A stretch of DNA of 15,985 nucleotides from Cellvibrionales bacterium (GTDB lineage Bacteria > Pseudomonadota > Gammaproteobacteria > Pseudomonadales > JAHEGP01): NCBI GenBank assembly GCA_024645065.1, contig JAHEGP010000045.1, positions 1-15,985 on the forward strand. The letters are read 5' to 3'. Below, in pieces: positions 1 through 7,443 of the stretch (the first letter of the stretch is position 1; the number at the start of each line of letters is the position of its first letter). The notes below the pieces were generated by a model that was not told the origin of the DNA, searched no databases, and saw only the letters and a program-made list of their open reading frames with translations. The position numbers and the translations under genes are program-made.

Positions 1-139
1 AAGGGTCGTCGTTTATTGCATTAAAAATATACTGGTGTTAAATAAGTGGCTGGCTTCGAGTTCGCCGGCAAACACAAGGAAAGCTCCTGGCTTTGAATTA
101 CGATTGCCTGGTTGCTGGAAGCGTTGTTGTTAAAGTTGT

Positions 140-376
140 TTGTCTAACGTTTTTGCTAAAGATGTTGCTGACGCTGACGCTGACGCTGACGGTGGCCCGG
201 TGTCGGCCTTGGGGCTGGCCGAAAAGGGCTGGCGCGTGACTAAAAAGGGTAACAAGCACGTCTTCACATTCATGTGGAATCCGCGCTTGAGTGCTATCGA
301 GTCAGGCAAGCCTTATTCCTCTATTCCCCCCGTCCCATGGCTTTGCCCATCCCAACCAGGGCCAGGTACGCCCTGA
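140..376 (+). CDS. doubtful small ORF, hypothetical
   Basis: An open frame of 78 codons that would start at a TTG. No convincing Shine-Dalgarno lies at the right distance; the nearest purine run (GGAAG, about 117-121) is too far upstream. The N-terminal part contains an (Ala-Asp)4 stretch encoded by four exact GCTGAC hexamers. The middle has a basic, aromatic patch (WRVTKKGNKHVFTFMW), and the end is rich in proline. I recognise no family, signal peptide or membrane segment. It sits beyond the 3' end of the convergent cstA gene. It may be a chance frame or a decayed fragment; I list it because nothing else occupies the first 450 bases. Confidence 0.2.
   Translation: MSNVFAKDVADADADADGGPVSALGLAEKGWRVTKKGNKHVFTFMWNPRLSAIESGKPYSSIPPVPWLCPSQPGPGTP
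167..190. repeat. (GCTGAC)4 tandem hexanucleotide repeat
   Basis: Four perfect, uninterrupted copies of GCTGAC. Read in the frame of the doubtful ORF at 140 they encode Ala-Asp repeated four times. A hexamer repeat changes length without shifting the frame, so copy-number changes would only lengthen or shorten an acidic tract. Confidence 0.8.
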
Positions 377-453
377 ACCGGCCTGGTTGCTCGCGCAATT
401 TGCTGTTCCTCTGCCAGCCGTAAGCTTTCAGGTTTGAAAACAGCGGGCAGCGT

Positions 454-2151
454 CTAGTTGTCGGTATTTTTTATCTGCCCGCCACGCTGTTTGGCACGTT
501 CTTCCAAAATAACTGACAGTGCCTCCAGGACAACCAAAAGTGACGTCACCAATACCACCGCATTGATGACCATGAGCAAATATTTACCCTCGCTGAGGAA
601 TTTGAGGAAGATAATGCCTGCTGCCAGCACCGCCATAAACAGCACGAAAACCATCGGGACCAGGGTCACCGATGCCGGGCGCCGGCTCTTGATCAGCATC
701 ACGGAGATAACCATCAAGGTCATGCCCGCCAGGATCTGGTTGGTGGAGCCAAACAGCGGCCAGATGATCATACCACCGGTGCCCTCTCTGCCGCCGGCGC
801 CAAAGGCCAGAACAAGGCAGCATCCCACCGCAATTGCGGTTGCTACAATGCCGTTGCTTATCCACTTGATGTTATAGATCTCCCCCCATTCCTGGATGAT
901 ATATCGTTGCAGCCGCACGCCCGAATCCATGGTGGTGCCAGCGAACAAAACCACCATGGTGGCCAGCAGGGTAGAGGCGATGCCGGCGGAGAGGCCCCAG
1001 CCACTTTCGATCAGGTTGGCGCCGCCACTGATGAATGCGCCCACCGCACCATCGCCGAAATGGGCGTAGGTTTCATGCCAGGCTTCAGGTGTTGCCGCTA
1101 ATGCCACGCCGCTTACCGCGATCAAGGTGATCAGCGCCAGCGAACCTTCGCCGAGAGCGGCGAAGTAGCCCACAAAGCGTGCGTCAGTTTCCTTGTTGAG
1201 CTGCTTCGAGGTGGTGCCCGATGCGACAATGCCGTGAAAGCCGGAAACGGCTCCACAGGCGATGGTGACAAACAGGAGCGGTACCAACGACGGTGTACCC
1301 TCTGCCATCTGGTTGTTGAATGCGGGAGCGGTCATTTCAGGCCCGGCGATCAAAACCGCGCCGTACAATAACAACAGGCCGACCGCCAACTGCATGCCGT
1401 TGATAAAATCTCTTGGTTGCAACAACGCCCATACCGGCAACATGGAGGCGATCGCCGCATAGGCGAACAGAATGATGATCCAGGTGGCGGGAATGCCCAG
1501 GCCGGGCAATCCGGCGGGTAAGCTGAGGGGCATTTCGCTGCCGATATAGATGCTAAAGTAAAGTATTGCGACGCCGATGGCTGTGAGTAAACCCAGCCGC
1601 ATCATATTGCGGTGTAATAGTTGCCCGATAACCAGTGCGACGGCGATCGCGGCCCAGGCCGGAAACACCGAGGTCGGCGTGCTGACAAAGGCGTTGGCGA
1701 TAATGACCCCAAACACCGAGTTCACCATCAGCAGCACCAGGAAGACAACCACCATGAAAAGTGAACGGGTGCGTTTGCCAATGACGTTCTCGGACAGCGC
1801 GCCGATGGACTTGCCCTTGTTGCGGCTGCTCGCCCACAGGGCGCCCATATCGTGCACCCCGGCGAAAAATACGCTCCCAATAACGACCCAGAGAATTGCG
1901 GGAACCCAACCCCAGTAAACTGCTATAGCGGGGCCAACAATAGGCGCCGCCCCCGCTACAGATGTGAAGTGGTGTCCCCATAATACGTACTTGTTGGTCG
2001 GGACATAATCTACCCCGTCCTCCAGTTCGTGGGCCGGGGTCACGAAATCCGGGTCCAGTTTGTAGATATGTACCGCGACATACCGGGAATAAATAAACCA
2101 GCCAAAACAAAGCCCGGCCACGCCGAGCAGCAGGATCGTAATTGAGCTCAT
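454..2151 (-). CDS. cstA: carbon starvation protein A, inner-membrane transporter
   Basis: A polytopic inner-membrane protein of 565 residues with hydrophobic segments along its whole length. CstA-family members import peptides or pyruvate when carbon is short. Family signatures are visible: WGHHFTSVAGAAPIVGP at about 58-74, the following FFAGVHDMGALWASSRNKGKS block, the central CGAVSGFHGIVASGTTSKQL block, FAGTTMDSGVRLQRYI, and WPLFGSTNQILAGM near the C-terminus. Its length matches the short CstA form; the Escherichia coli protein is about 700 residues and has extra C-terminal sequence. ATG at 2151 and GTG at 2154 are adjacent in-frame starts behind an AGAGGG ribosome-binding site, so one residue is uncertain. 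It stands alone on this strand, with a 486-base gap upstream. The family is clear; whether the substrate is peptide or pyruvate cannot be read from the sequence. Confidence 0.95.
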   Translation of the reverse strand: MSSITILLLGVAGLCFGWFIYSRYVAVHIYKLDPDFVTPAHELEDGVDYVPTNKYVLWGHHFTSVAGAAPIVGPAIAVYWGWVPAILWVVIGSVFFAGVHDMGALWASSRNKGKSIGALSENVIGKRTRSLFMVVVFLVLLMVNSVFGVIIANAFVSTPTSVFPAWAAIAVALVIGQLLHRNMMRLGLLTAIGVAILYFSIYIGSEMPLSLPAGLPGLGIPATWIIILFAYAAIASMLPVWALLQPRDFINGMQLAVGLLLLYGAVLIAGPEMTAPAFNNQMAEGTPSLVPLLFVTIACGAVSGFHGIVASGTTSKQLNKETDARFVGYFAALGEGSLALITLIAVSGVALAATPEAWHETYAHFGDGAVGAFISGGANLIESGWGLSAGIASTLLATMVVLFAGTTMDSGVRLQRYIIQEWGEIYNIKWISNGIVATAIAVGCCLVLAFGAGGREGTGGMIIWPLFGSTNQILAGMTLMVISVMLIKSRRPASVTLVPMVFVLFMAVLAAGIIFLKFLSEGKYLLMVINAVVLVTSLLVVLEALSVILEERAKQRGGQIKNTDN

Positions 2152-2154
2152 CAC

Positions 2155-2640
2155 GCCTAACCCTCTTATTATTGTCAGACAAATATACGGAAAGCGGTTT
2201 TAATCTCCCTCACACCTTGTTGCCCTGGTCAAATCGGAAAGGGACTGGGCCGACAAATGACAAGCAGCGTTGACCAGAGTGGTCGATCATAACTGCAATT
2301 CGATCCTGAAACTACCGTGTTAAACATACCCGGATGACACCGCTGATCACACGGTACTTGCTCAAGGCACTCTGATTCATTCGCTACTACCTCAGCGATT
2401 GCCAAAGGCCCGCCCTTGGGCGCTCGCTTAAGGCGCCTGATTTGGGTACGCCGCAACGCCCTGCCGCTGGGCCTTGAACGAGGACTGAGGCGGCTCCGGT
2501 TGCATTGGAGGTGTCCTGGTTGCACGCCGTGATTTTTTGTCTTGCCTATAGACTTTAACGAGGCTGGGTTTTATCCTCTGGGGCGTTGCAAGACCAATAG
2601 TTCCGAAAGGGAGGAAACCGCCATTGCGCGGGAGCTTAAT
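2155..2640. other. 486-base gap between divergent cstA and lipoprotein gene
   Basis: This must hold the promoters of cstA (leftward) and of the lipoprotein pair (rightward). I could not identify a sigma-70 promoter with both boxes and good spacing in either direction. A TGTGATC half-site resembling half of a CRP/Vfr operator lies at about 2344-2350 on the minus strand, but the second half is absent. Around 2425-2445 there is a GC-rich short dyad (GGCGC/GCGCC). A 98-codon minus-strand frame at 2229-2525 has cysteine-, proline- and arginine-rich, low-quality sequence and no recognisable family, so I do not call it a gene. No RNA gene was recognised. Confidence 0.5.
2161..2166 (-). promoter_or_regulatory. 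Shine-Dalgarno site of cstA
   Basis: On the minus strand AGAGGG precedes GTG by six bases and the adjoining ATG by nine. Both spacings work, so the site supports initiation here but does not choose between the two codons. Confidence 0.5.
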
Positions 2641-3153
2641 ATGAAGAATCTGGTTTATCTCTTGATGGCTTTATTTCTCGTTGCTTGCGCCGGCACCGGC
2701 GGGGGCAGTAGTGGGCCAGCCAAGCCGAGCAAGAAAATGCTCAAGGGCAGCTGGGAGGTTTCCAATATTCGTTTTGTGGGCGAGGCCGGGTTGTACAAGG
2801 CAAACCTGTTTGAAATTGCCGATTCGAGCTGCTTCAAGGGCAGCGACTGGATATTGATACCCAATAACGGCAAGGGGCGAATCGACCTCGATGTCACGTC
2901 GTCGCTCTGCTCACCCTCGAGCCATTATATCCACTGGTCGTTTTACGAGCCGGGGGACGGAAGCACCCAGTTCCAGTTGAAGCACGCCGATGCCAAGGGT
3001 AATCCCGTGGATGCGTCCGGGCGTGGCTATCGTGCCAATATCGACCAGTTGAACGGTGGCACCATGATCATGCGGGTGGCGTCGTCCTACCAGGGAAATG
3101 CTTTTGATGTATTGTTGACCCTCAACAAGGTCTCCGATTCCATTGCTATGTAA
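2641..3153 (+). CDS. lipocalin-like lipoprotein
   Basis: A 170-residue predicted lipoprotein. Residues 1-15 form a short signal peptide ending in the lipobox LVAC, with Cys16 as the lipidated residue. A Gly/Ser/Pro/Lys linker follows to about residue 32. The mature domain begins with LKGSWEV and continues with CFKGSDWILIPNNGKG and a series of alternating hydrophobic strands. This resembles the small lipocalin-like beta-barrel domain in which a GSWxV opening and a later C-F-x-G-S-x-W motif recur. Two further cysteines (in SSCFKG and SSLCSP) could form a disulfide. The ATG at 2641 is chosen because the lipobox needs it and GGGAG lies just upstream; the frame is open to 2542, but that extension would bury the signal peptide. 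The OmpA-type lipoprotein follows 54 bases later, so the two are probably co-transcribed. The ligand and the sorting to inner or outer membrane are unknown. Confidence 0.82.
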   Translation: MKNLVYLLMALFLVACAGTGGGSSGPAKPSKKMLKGSWEVSNIRFVGEAGLYKANLFEIADSSCFKGSDWILIPNNGKGRIDLDVTSSLCSPSSHYIHWSFYEPGDGSTQFQLKHADAKGNPVDASGRGYRANIDQLNGGTMIMRVASSYQGNAFDVLLTLNKVSDSIAM

Positions 3154-3207
3154 TTGGCAACCGTTACCCACGTGATCCATTAACCCGTTAGCAAAGAAGA
3201 TAAATAT

Positions 3208-3885
3208 ATGAAAACCTTGAAACGACCGCTATTTGCAGTTTCCCTGGCTGGCATTGTTGCCATAGCAGCGGGCTGCACCGCTATGCAGAACACCAATAAA
3301 ACCCAGCGTGGCGCGGGTGGCGGAGCCGCCGCCGGTGCGCTGTTGGGGCAGCTGATCGGGGGTAACACCAAAGCGACCATGATCGGCGCGGCGATCGGCG
3401 GCGTCGCCGGTGGAATCATAGGCAACAACATGGATAAGCAAGCAGATGCTATCCAGCAAGCCGTGCCCGGCGCCGAGGTCAAGCGGGTGGGGGAGAGCAT
3501 ACAGATCATCTTCGATGAAAACAGCGGCGTAAACTTCGCCTTCAATAGTTCAAGCTTGACCGCACAGGCCAAGGCAAACCTCGACCAGGTTGCCGAGGTA
3601 TTCCGGGAGTTCCCCGACACCAACTTGCTGCTCGAAGGCCATACCGACAGCACCGGTGATGCGAACTACAATATGACCTTGTCGCAACAGCGCGCCCAGG
3701 CGGTGGCTAATTACCTCAAGACGAAGGGTGTTGGTGCCGGTCGTTTCACGGTGCAGGCCTTCGGCGAAACCAAGCCACGTTTCGACAACTCGACGCCCGA
3801 GGGGCGCGCCAAGAACCGACGAGTCGAGGTGGTCGTGGCCGCCAACGAAGACATGATAAATGATGCGAAGGCCCAGGCGAGGTAG
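3208..3885 (+). CDS. OmpA-family lipoprotein with glycine zipper (YiaD-like)
   Basis: A 225-residue envelope protein. A signal peptide with a lipobox-like AAGC ends at Cys23. Residues about 35-75 form a glycine-zipper segment (GAGGGAAAGALLGQ, then GAAIGGVAGGIIGNN). An OmpA C-terminal peptidoglycan-binding domain covers about 95-212. It shows the hallmark EGHTDSTGDANYNMTLSQQRA, in which Asp147 and Arg162 are the expected diaminopimelate-binding residues, and the closing GRAKNRRVEVVV. The architecture matches YiaD-type lipoproteins that link the outer membrane to the cell wall. The ribosome-binding site (AAGAAG region) is modest. It is the second gene of a pair with the lipocalin-like lipoprotein and is followed by a strong intrinsic terminator, so the unit ends here. 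Confidence 0.93.
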   Translation: MKTLKRPLFAVSLAGIVAIAAGCTAMQNTNKTQRGAGGGAAAGALLGQLIGGNTKATMIGAAIGGVAGGIIGNNMDKQADAIQQAVPGAEVKRVGESIQIIFDENSGVNFAFNSSSLTAQAKANLDQVAEVFREFPDTNLLLEGHTDSTGDANYNMTLSQQRAQAVANYLKTKGVGAGRFTVQAFGETKPRFDNSTPEGRAKNRRVEVVVAANEDMINDAKAQAR

Positions 3886-3908
3886 CGTGGCCTTGCTTTG
3901 CTGAAAGG

Positions 3909-3933
3909 GCCGGGCTTTGCTCCCGGCTTTTTT
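3909..3933 (+). terminator. intrinsic terminator after the OmpA-family lipoprotein gene
   Basis: A perfect six-base-pair GCCGGG/CCCGGC stem with a seven-base loop is followed directly by six T residues. It lies 23 bases after the stop codon, which closes the lipoprotein transcription unit and separates it from the monooxygenase gene. Confidence 0.88.
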
Positions 3934-4022
3934 ACGCCCGCAGAACCCGTAAACTGGAGGCCTGTGGTGCCTGCTATTGGAAACCTGTACCCAACACGGG
4001 AGTCACTGTTCAACGGAGCCGT

Positions 4023-5027
4023 GTGGTTCACACAGCGAAAAAGATGACCCTGGGATTATCAGTACTCGACCAATCATTGGCGCGCAATCCGGACCAGGCG
4101 TCTGTCGCGCTGCAGGAAACCCTGCAAATGGCCCAGTGGTGTGAGCAGTTGGGCTACCAGCGATTCTGGGTGTCGGAACACCATGCCTTCGAGACCATTG
4201 CCGGCAGTGCTCCAGAGGTGCTGCTGGCAGCGATAGGTGCTGCAACCTCGCGAATCCGCATCGGTTCGGGTGGTGTGATGCTACCGCACTACAGCCCTTA
4301 CAAGGTGGCGGAGGTTTTCTCGACCCTGGCAAATCTGTACCCCGGCAGGGTTGACCTGGGAGTGGGGCGTGCGGCCGGGGCCGACCCCGCTACCGGTTTG
4401 GCACTGGCGGCCGACGGTCGCCCCAAATTCGAGCGCTTTCCCGAGTTACTCGAGATGCTGAGCCACTACCTGTGGGATAAGGGTGCCACTCCACTGCTCA
4501 GTCCCCGCCCCCCCGGCAAACTTCCTGTCTGGATGCTGGGGTCCAGTGCTGATAGCGCGGTGCTCGCCGGCCAACGTGGCTTGCCCTACACCCTTGGCCT
4601 GTTTATCAACCCGCAGGCTGATCCGCGCTGGATTGCACACTACAGGAGACATTTTAGACCAGTGGCCCAGGGTGACAGACCGTATGCAATGCTGGCGATC
4701 AGCGTATTTTGCGCGGATTCGCGGGAGCACGCTCTGGCTTGCCAGTTAAGTTACGACCTTAGCCTGTTTCGCGCCTTTACAGGCCATTCGAGGGATCCGT
4801 TTCTTACCCCGCAGCAGGCCCTGGTTTATCCCCTGGGGCTGCAGGAAAAGGCCTTTATCGCGAACAGGCAATGCTGTCGCGTGGCGGGAACCCCGGGCGA
4901 CGTCCATCAGCGCGTGAGCGAGCTGGCGTCCTTGTACGACGTTGACGAGATCATGGCGGTGACCAATACGTACTTCCTGGATGATCGCATGCGCTCCTTC
5001 GAATTGCTGCAACAGGCATTTGCTTGA
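4023..5027 (+). CDS. LLM-class (luciferase-like) flavin-dependent oxidoreductase
   Basis: A cytosolic TIM-barrel flavoprotein of 334 residues of the bacterial-luciferase-like superfamily, whose members oxidise an organic substrate using reduced FMN or F420 and oxygen. Family landmarks are LGLSVLDQS at the first strand, LGYQRFWVSEHHA (43-55), SRIRIGSGGVMLPHYSPYKVAEVF (76-99) and YPGRVDLGVGRAAGADP (106-122). Late in the protein is GTPGDVHQRVSELASLYDVDEIMAVTNTY, typical of the MsnO8-type subgroup. Two starts are possible. GTG at 4023 has a GGAG four bases upstream. ATG at 4044 gives the N-terminus MTLGLSVLDQS usual in the family but has no obvious ribosome-binding site. The gene is flanked by a terminator on the left and a convergent gene on the right, so it appears to be monocistronic. 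The substrate cannot be inferred. Confidence 0.9.
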   Translation: MVHTAKKMTLGLSVLDQSLARNPDQASVALQETLQMAQWCEQLGYQRFWVSEHHAFETIAGSAPEVLLAAIGAATSRIRIGSGGVMLPHYSPYKVAEVFSTLANLYPGRVDLGVGRAAGADPATGLALAADGRPKFERFPELLEMLSHYLWDKGATPLLSPRPPGKLPVWMLGSSADSAVLAGQRGLPYTLGLFINPQADPRWIAHYRRHFRPVAQGDRPYAMLAISVFCADSREHALACQLSYDLSLFRAFTGHSRDPFLTPQQALVYPLGLQEKAFIANRQCCRVAGTPGDVHQRVSELASLYDVDEIMAVTNTYFLDDRMRSFELLQQAFA

Positions 5028-5071
5028 GCCGACTGGCAAGCGGCCCTTGCGGCCGCGCCATCCAGGTCGGC
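5028..5071. terminator. large GC-rich hairpin between convergent genes
   Basis: The structure begins at the base after the monooxygenase stop codon. The outer arm GCCGACTGG (5028-5036) pairs with CCAGGTCGGC (5062-5071), with one bulged G. An inner perfect stem, GCGGCC (5040-5045) with GGCCGC (5051-5056), closes a five-base loop. No proper T-run follows on either strand, so it is not a textbook intrinsic terminator. Its position between genes that end 57 bases apart suggests a two-way transcription barrier or a 3'-end stabiliser. Confidence 0.55.
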
Positions 5072-5083
5072 CTTTACCGTGTT

Positions 5084-6910
5084 TTAAGGCGTATACCAGA
5101 TCGGGGAACTATAGGCGCGTTCCTGGACGCTCGCCGCCAGCCCGTCGGGGATTTCCACCCCCAGTTTTGCCGCATCCCGGGTGCTCCAGCGCGGCGTGGG
5201 TATTTCCAGTACTCGCAGGTAGTAAAATGCCTGTTGGGTCGGGTCGAAGTCGGGGTCTTTCCACAGTGCGGACAGTTGCGTGCTGCCGATAGTATTGGTG
5301 TACGTGGCCTTTTTGATATTCACGGTGCTGCCGATGGCTGGCAACATGCCCTTGGCATCCGGCTTGCGATCGCCGCTCCAGGCCACGTCGTAAATTTTCT
5401 CGTGCTGTTTACCACTGGCATCAACCCAGCCCTTAATAATTTGTGCCCGGTCGAGATTGCCACTTTTAGGATCTTTGACAGCGCTCAGCATTAAGGTGGG
5501 GGCCGCACCCTGGGTGGCCCTGGACAAGTTGCCTCCCATCGGTACCCCGCGGGCGTAGCCACGCGCGGCATAATCCGGGCTGGCAATATCATCATTGCTA
5601 AAGTCCCAGCCGCCAAACAAGCGGACCTTAATGTGCGGCCCCGTGGTACCAAAGGTTTCACGTCGCGCCATCGCCGCATAAATGGCTTCGCGGGTATTTT
5701 CCTCCGCCCATACACCCGCCAGGCCGCCAGAGCTGAATTCGCGCACCTGCTGCACCTGGCCCGGGGGTTGCCCCTTGGCGCCATTCAAGCGGTGGCGCGG
5801 ATTATTTTCGATACCGAATTTGCCCGAATAATTGTCTTCCTCATTCGAAGCGGCTGAATTGTGGGTATCACTGTCGCCGATAAAGCCATAGTGGAAAGGG
5901 TTGCCCTTGCCATCCGCCATCAGGCTGATGCCGTCAAGCAGGGCCTGGCGGGCGAAGCTGCCCTTGCGGTGTTTCGGTCGCAGGGAGTCGGCCGACAGGG
6001 TGTAGTCCCACTGTTCGAAGCCGGCAAAGGGGTCGTTAGGCGACAAATCCGGGTGGGTCTCCGAGGTGCCCTTGATCTGGGTGATCTCGTAGAGCGGCTC
6101 GTTGCGCTGGCGGGTCTCTATGTAGGCATCGTTCAGTGGCTCTCCTGCAAAAGTTTGCAAGGAAAACATCATGCCGTCGCTGGCGTTGGCGTTGTGCGGT
6201 ATGGCAAACAGGGTGGCACCCTTCCCGCGCAACTCGTCCATCCATGCCCACAGGGTTTCAGGGTCGTTGGAGTCGAAGGAGGAGAGCACGGTGTCCGGCA
6301 GGCTTTTCGAATTCTGGAAAACCACCACCCGGTGCAGGTTGCGCATCTCCGGGTTGGCAGACCACTCAAACGCAGGAAATGTGGTAAAGCGACCGGGCTG
6401 GTAATAGTCGTCTGCTGTTTTGACAATATCCGCCCAGACACTCTTGTTAAGGGCCGGGTCGTTCAGGGTTGGATCGCCGTTGCCCATACTATAATCGCGC
6501 AGAATCTTGGCGAAGGCCTGCATTGCTGTATTGGGGTCTTTTGAGGTGATTGCGGGGGCAACCGGGTTTTTGCTCAATGGGCTGTCGGGGTTGGCCATCT
6601 CCTTGAAAACGCCCATCCACTCGGCATGATCGGAGACCGCGTAAAAATCCAGTGGTGTATTGATGGTGAGATCCGGGCCGCCACCACCACCGGCAATGGT
6701 TTTACCCTGTGCCCACTGGTAGGCTTCTGCTGGCCCGGTTTTGGCGCCATTGGTAAACGCATCGAAGGAATAATTGGTGTGGACGTGGACCGCGCCAAAG
6801 TAAGCGTTTTTTTGCAGATTGGCGGTTGCCGCATCTGCCACCGCATGGGCGCTGCTGGCAATAGCTAGCGCCGAAAATGCCGCCGCAAGACATGGATTGG
6901 TTTTGTTCAT
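5084..6910 (-). CDS. exported DUF3604 protein (PHP-like metal site)
   Basis: A 608-residue protein with a Sec signal peptide (residues 1 to about 23, ending AHA), so it should act in the periplasm or outside. The rest matches the DUF3604 family, which has a PHP-phosphoesterase-like metal-binding pattern. Visible motifs are AYFGAVHVHTNYSFDA (His42, His44), FYAVSDHAEW (Asp94, His95), FPAFEWSA (Glu182), FAIPHNANAS (His239), YEITQIKGTSE (Glu275) and GFIGDSDTH (Asp346, Asp348, His350). Together these give a full set of likely metal ligands. A glycine-rich loop (GGGGG, about 74-78) follows the first motif block. The frame stays open upstream to 7126, but the ATG at 6910 is chosen because it places the signal peptide at the N-terminus. 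There is no strong Shine-Dalgarno. The gene is single and convergent with the monooxygenase. The enzymatic substrate of the family is not established to my knowledge; hydrolysis of a phosphoester or similar bond is only an inference from the fold. Confidence 0.9.
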   Translation of the reverse strand: MNKTNPCLAAAFSALAIASSAHAVADAATANLQKNAYFGAVHVHTNYSFDAFTNGAKTGPAEAYQWAQGKTIAGGGGGPDLTINTPLDFYAVSDHAEWMGVFKEMANPDSPLSKNPVAPAITSKDPNTAMQAFAKILRDYSMGNGDPTLNDPALNKSVWADIVKTADDYYQPGRFTTFPAFEWSANPEMRNLHRVVVFQNSKSLPDTVLSSFDSNDPETLWAWMDELRGKGATLFAIPHNANASDGMMFSLQTFAGEPLNDAYIETRQRNEPLYEITQIKGTSETHPDLSPNDPFAGFEQWDYTLSADSLRPKHRKGSFARQALLDGISLMADGKGNPFHYGFIGDSDTHNSAASNEEDNYSGKFGIENNPRHRLNGAKGQPPGQVQQVREFSSGGLAGVWAEENTREAIYAAMARRETFGTTGPHIKVRLFGGWDFSNDDIASPDYAARGYARGVPMGGNLSRATQGAAPTLMLSAVKDPKSGNLDRAQIIKGWVDASGKQHEKIYDVAWSGDRKPDAKGMLPAIGSTVNIKKATYTNTIGSTQLSALWKDPDFDPTQQAFYYLRVLEIPTPRWSTRDAAKLGVEIPDGLAASVQERAYSSPIWYTP

Positions 6911-6946
6911 GGAAGTGGACCCGTATTTTGGAATTGTCGTAAGTGC

Positions 6947-7015
6947 GATATACGTTACCCCAGAATGCCAACCAGGGCGATATTTTTTTCGGGCTCGGGT
7001 TTGAAGGCGTATATC
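6947..7015. promoter_or_regulatory. inverted GATATACG/CGTATATC pair upstream of DUF3604 gene
   Basis: GATATACG at 6947-6954 and its exact reverse complement CGTATATC at 7008-7015 lie 37 and 98 bases upstream of the DUF3604 start codon. Their starts are 61 bases apart, near six helical turns, which would suit a regulator binding two sites. The proximal copy contains TATAT and could overlap the -10 region. Function is inferred from position and symmetry only. Confidence 0.3.
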
Positions 7016-7299
7016 TCGTCCGGCTAACAATTGCTGGCGGTGTCGGACAGTATGCCGCCCTGGGCGACGCCCTACGGTGGCTGGCTGCAAGCGGGGACCA
7101 AGCTCTTCAATGTTAAAGCTCGTCAATGCTATTGCAGCAAGAGCCGATAACTATTTTTCAAGCACACCTTGAAGCAGGATGTTGCAAGCGCATCGCGTCA
7201 ATAGTGCTGTGTTTACCTCTGCCCGGTAAGCGGTAGCTCAAGACTTCGGCAAAGCAAGGGCATCTCCGATTTTTTCATTTGAACGACCCGATTTTATAA

Positions 7300-7320
7300 G
7301 CATTGCGCTGCATCAATGCA
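7300..7320. promoter_or_regulatory. overlapping dyads upstream of ppc
   Basis: GCATTG (7300-7305) and CAATGC (7314-7319) form an inverted repeat with an eight-base gap. Nested in it is TGCAT-CA-ATGCA (7309-7320), a palindrome around a two-base centre. The cluster lies about 60 bases upstream of the candidate ppc -35 box, a usual place for an activator site. The protein that might bind is unknown. Confidence 0.3.
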
Positions 7321-7378
7321 TTGGTAAAACCCGAGCCTTGGGGGCTGGGTATGCGCTGCCAAAAAATCCGCTGAGGCG

Positions 7379-7408
7379 GTAACAAAATCCTGAATAGACC
7401 TTTATAAT
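7379..7408 (+). promoter_or_regulatory. candidate sigma-70 promoter of ppc
   Basis: A perfect -10 box TATAAT (7403-7408) is preceded after 18 bases by GTAACA, which matches four of six positions of the -35 consensus. Transcription would start near 7415, leaving about 30 bases of leader before the ppc ATG. Confidence 0.55.
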
Positions 7409-7443
7409 CGGCGGCCCTCTATTTTTGGCAGTCTGGAGTTGCG

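Larger units (their letters stand above)
6911..7443. other. 533-base gap between divergent DUF3604 gene and ppc
   Basis: This is a divergent intergenic region with no convincing gene. It contains an inverted pair of 8-mers on the DUF3604 side (6947-6954 and 7008-7015), overlapping dyads at 7300-7320 and a candidate sigma-70 promoter for ppc at 7379-7408. The middle part, about 7020-7290, shows nothing I can identify, and no tRNA or known riboswitch was recognised. Confidence 0.5.

Noticed and set aside
1553..2182. 209-codon minus-strand ORF overlapping the start of cstA
   Set aside because: It is an out-of-frame shadow of cstA with Arg- and Gly-rich nonsense sequence, while the cstA frame shows family motifs throughout.
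2229..2525. 98-codon minus-strand ORF in the cstA upstream gap
   Set aside because: Its composition is rich in Arg, Cys and Pro, it has no recognisable domain, and no ribosome-binding site supports it. It looks like a chance open frame.
5087..7013. Direct repeat AAGGCGTATA at both ends of the DUF3604 gene, suggesting an inserted element
   Set aside because: The left copy is simply the codons for the last residues and stop of the protein, the match is only about ten bases, and there is no transposase or integrase. Chance is the simplest explanation.
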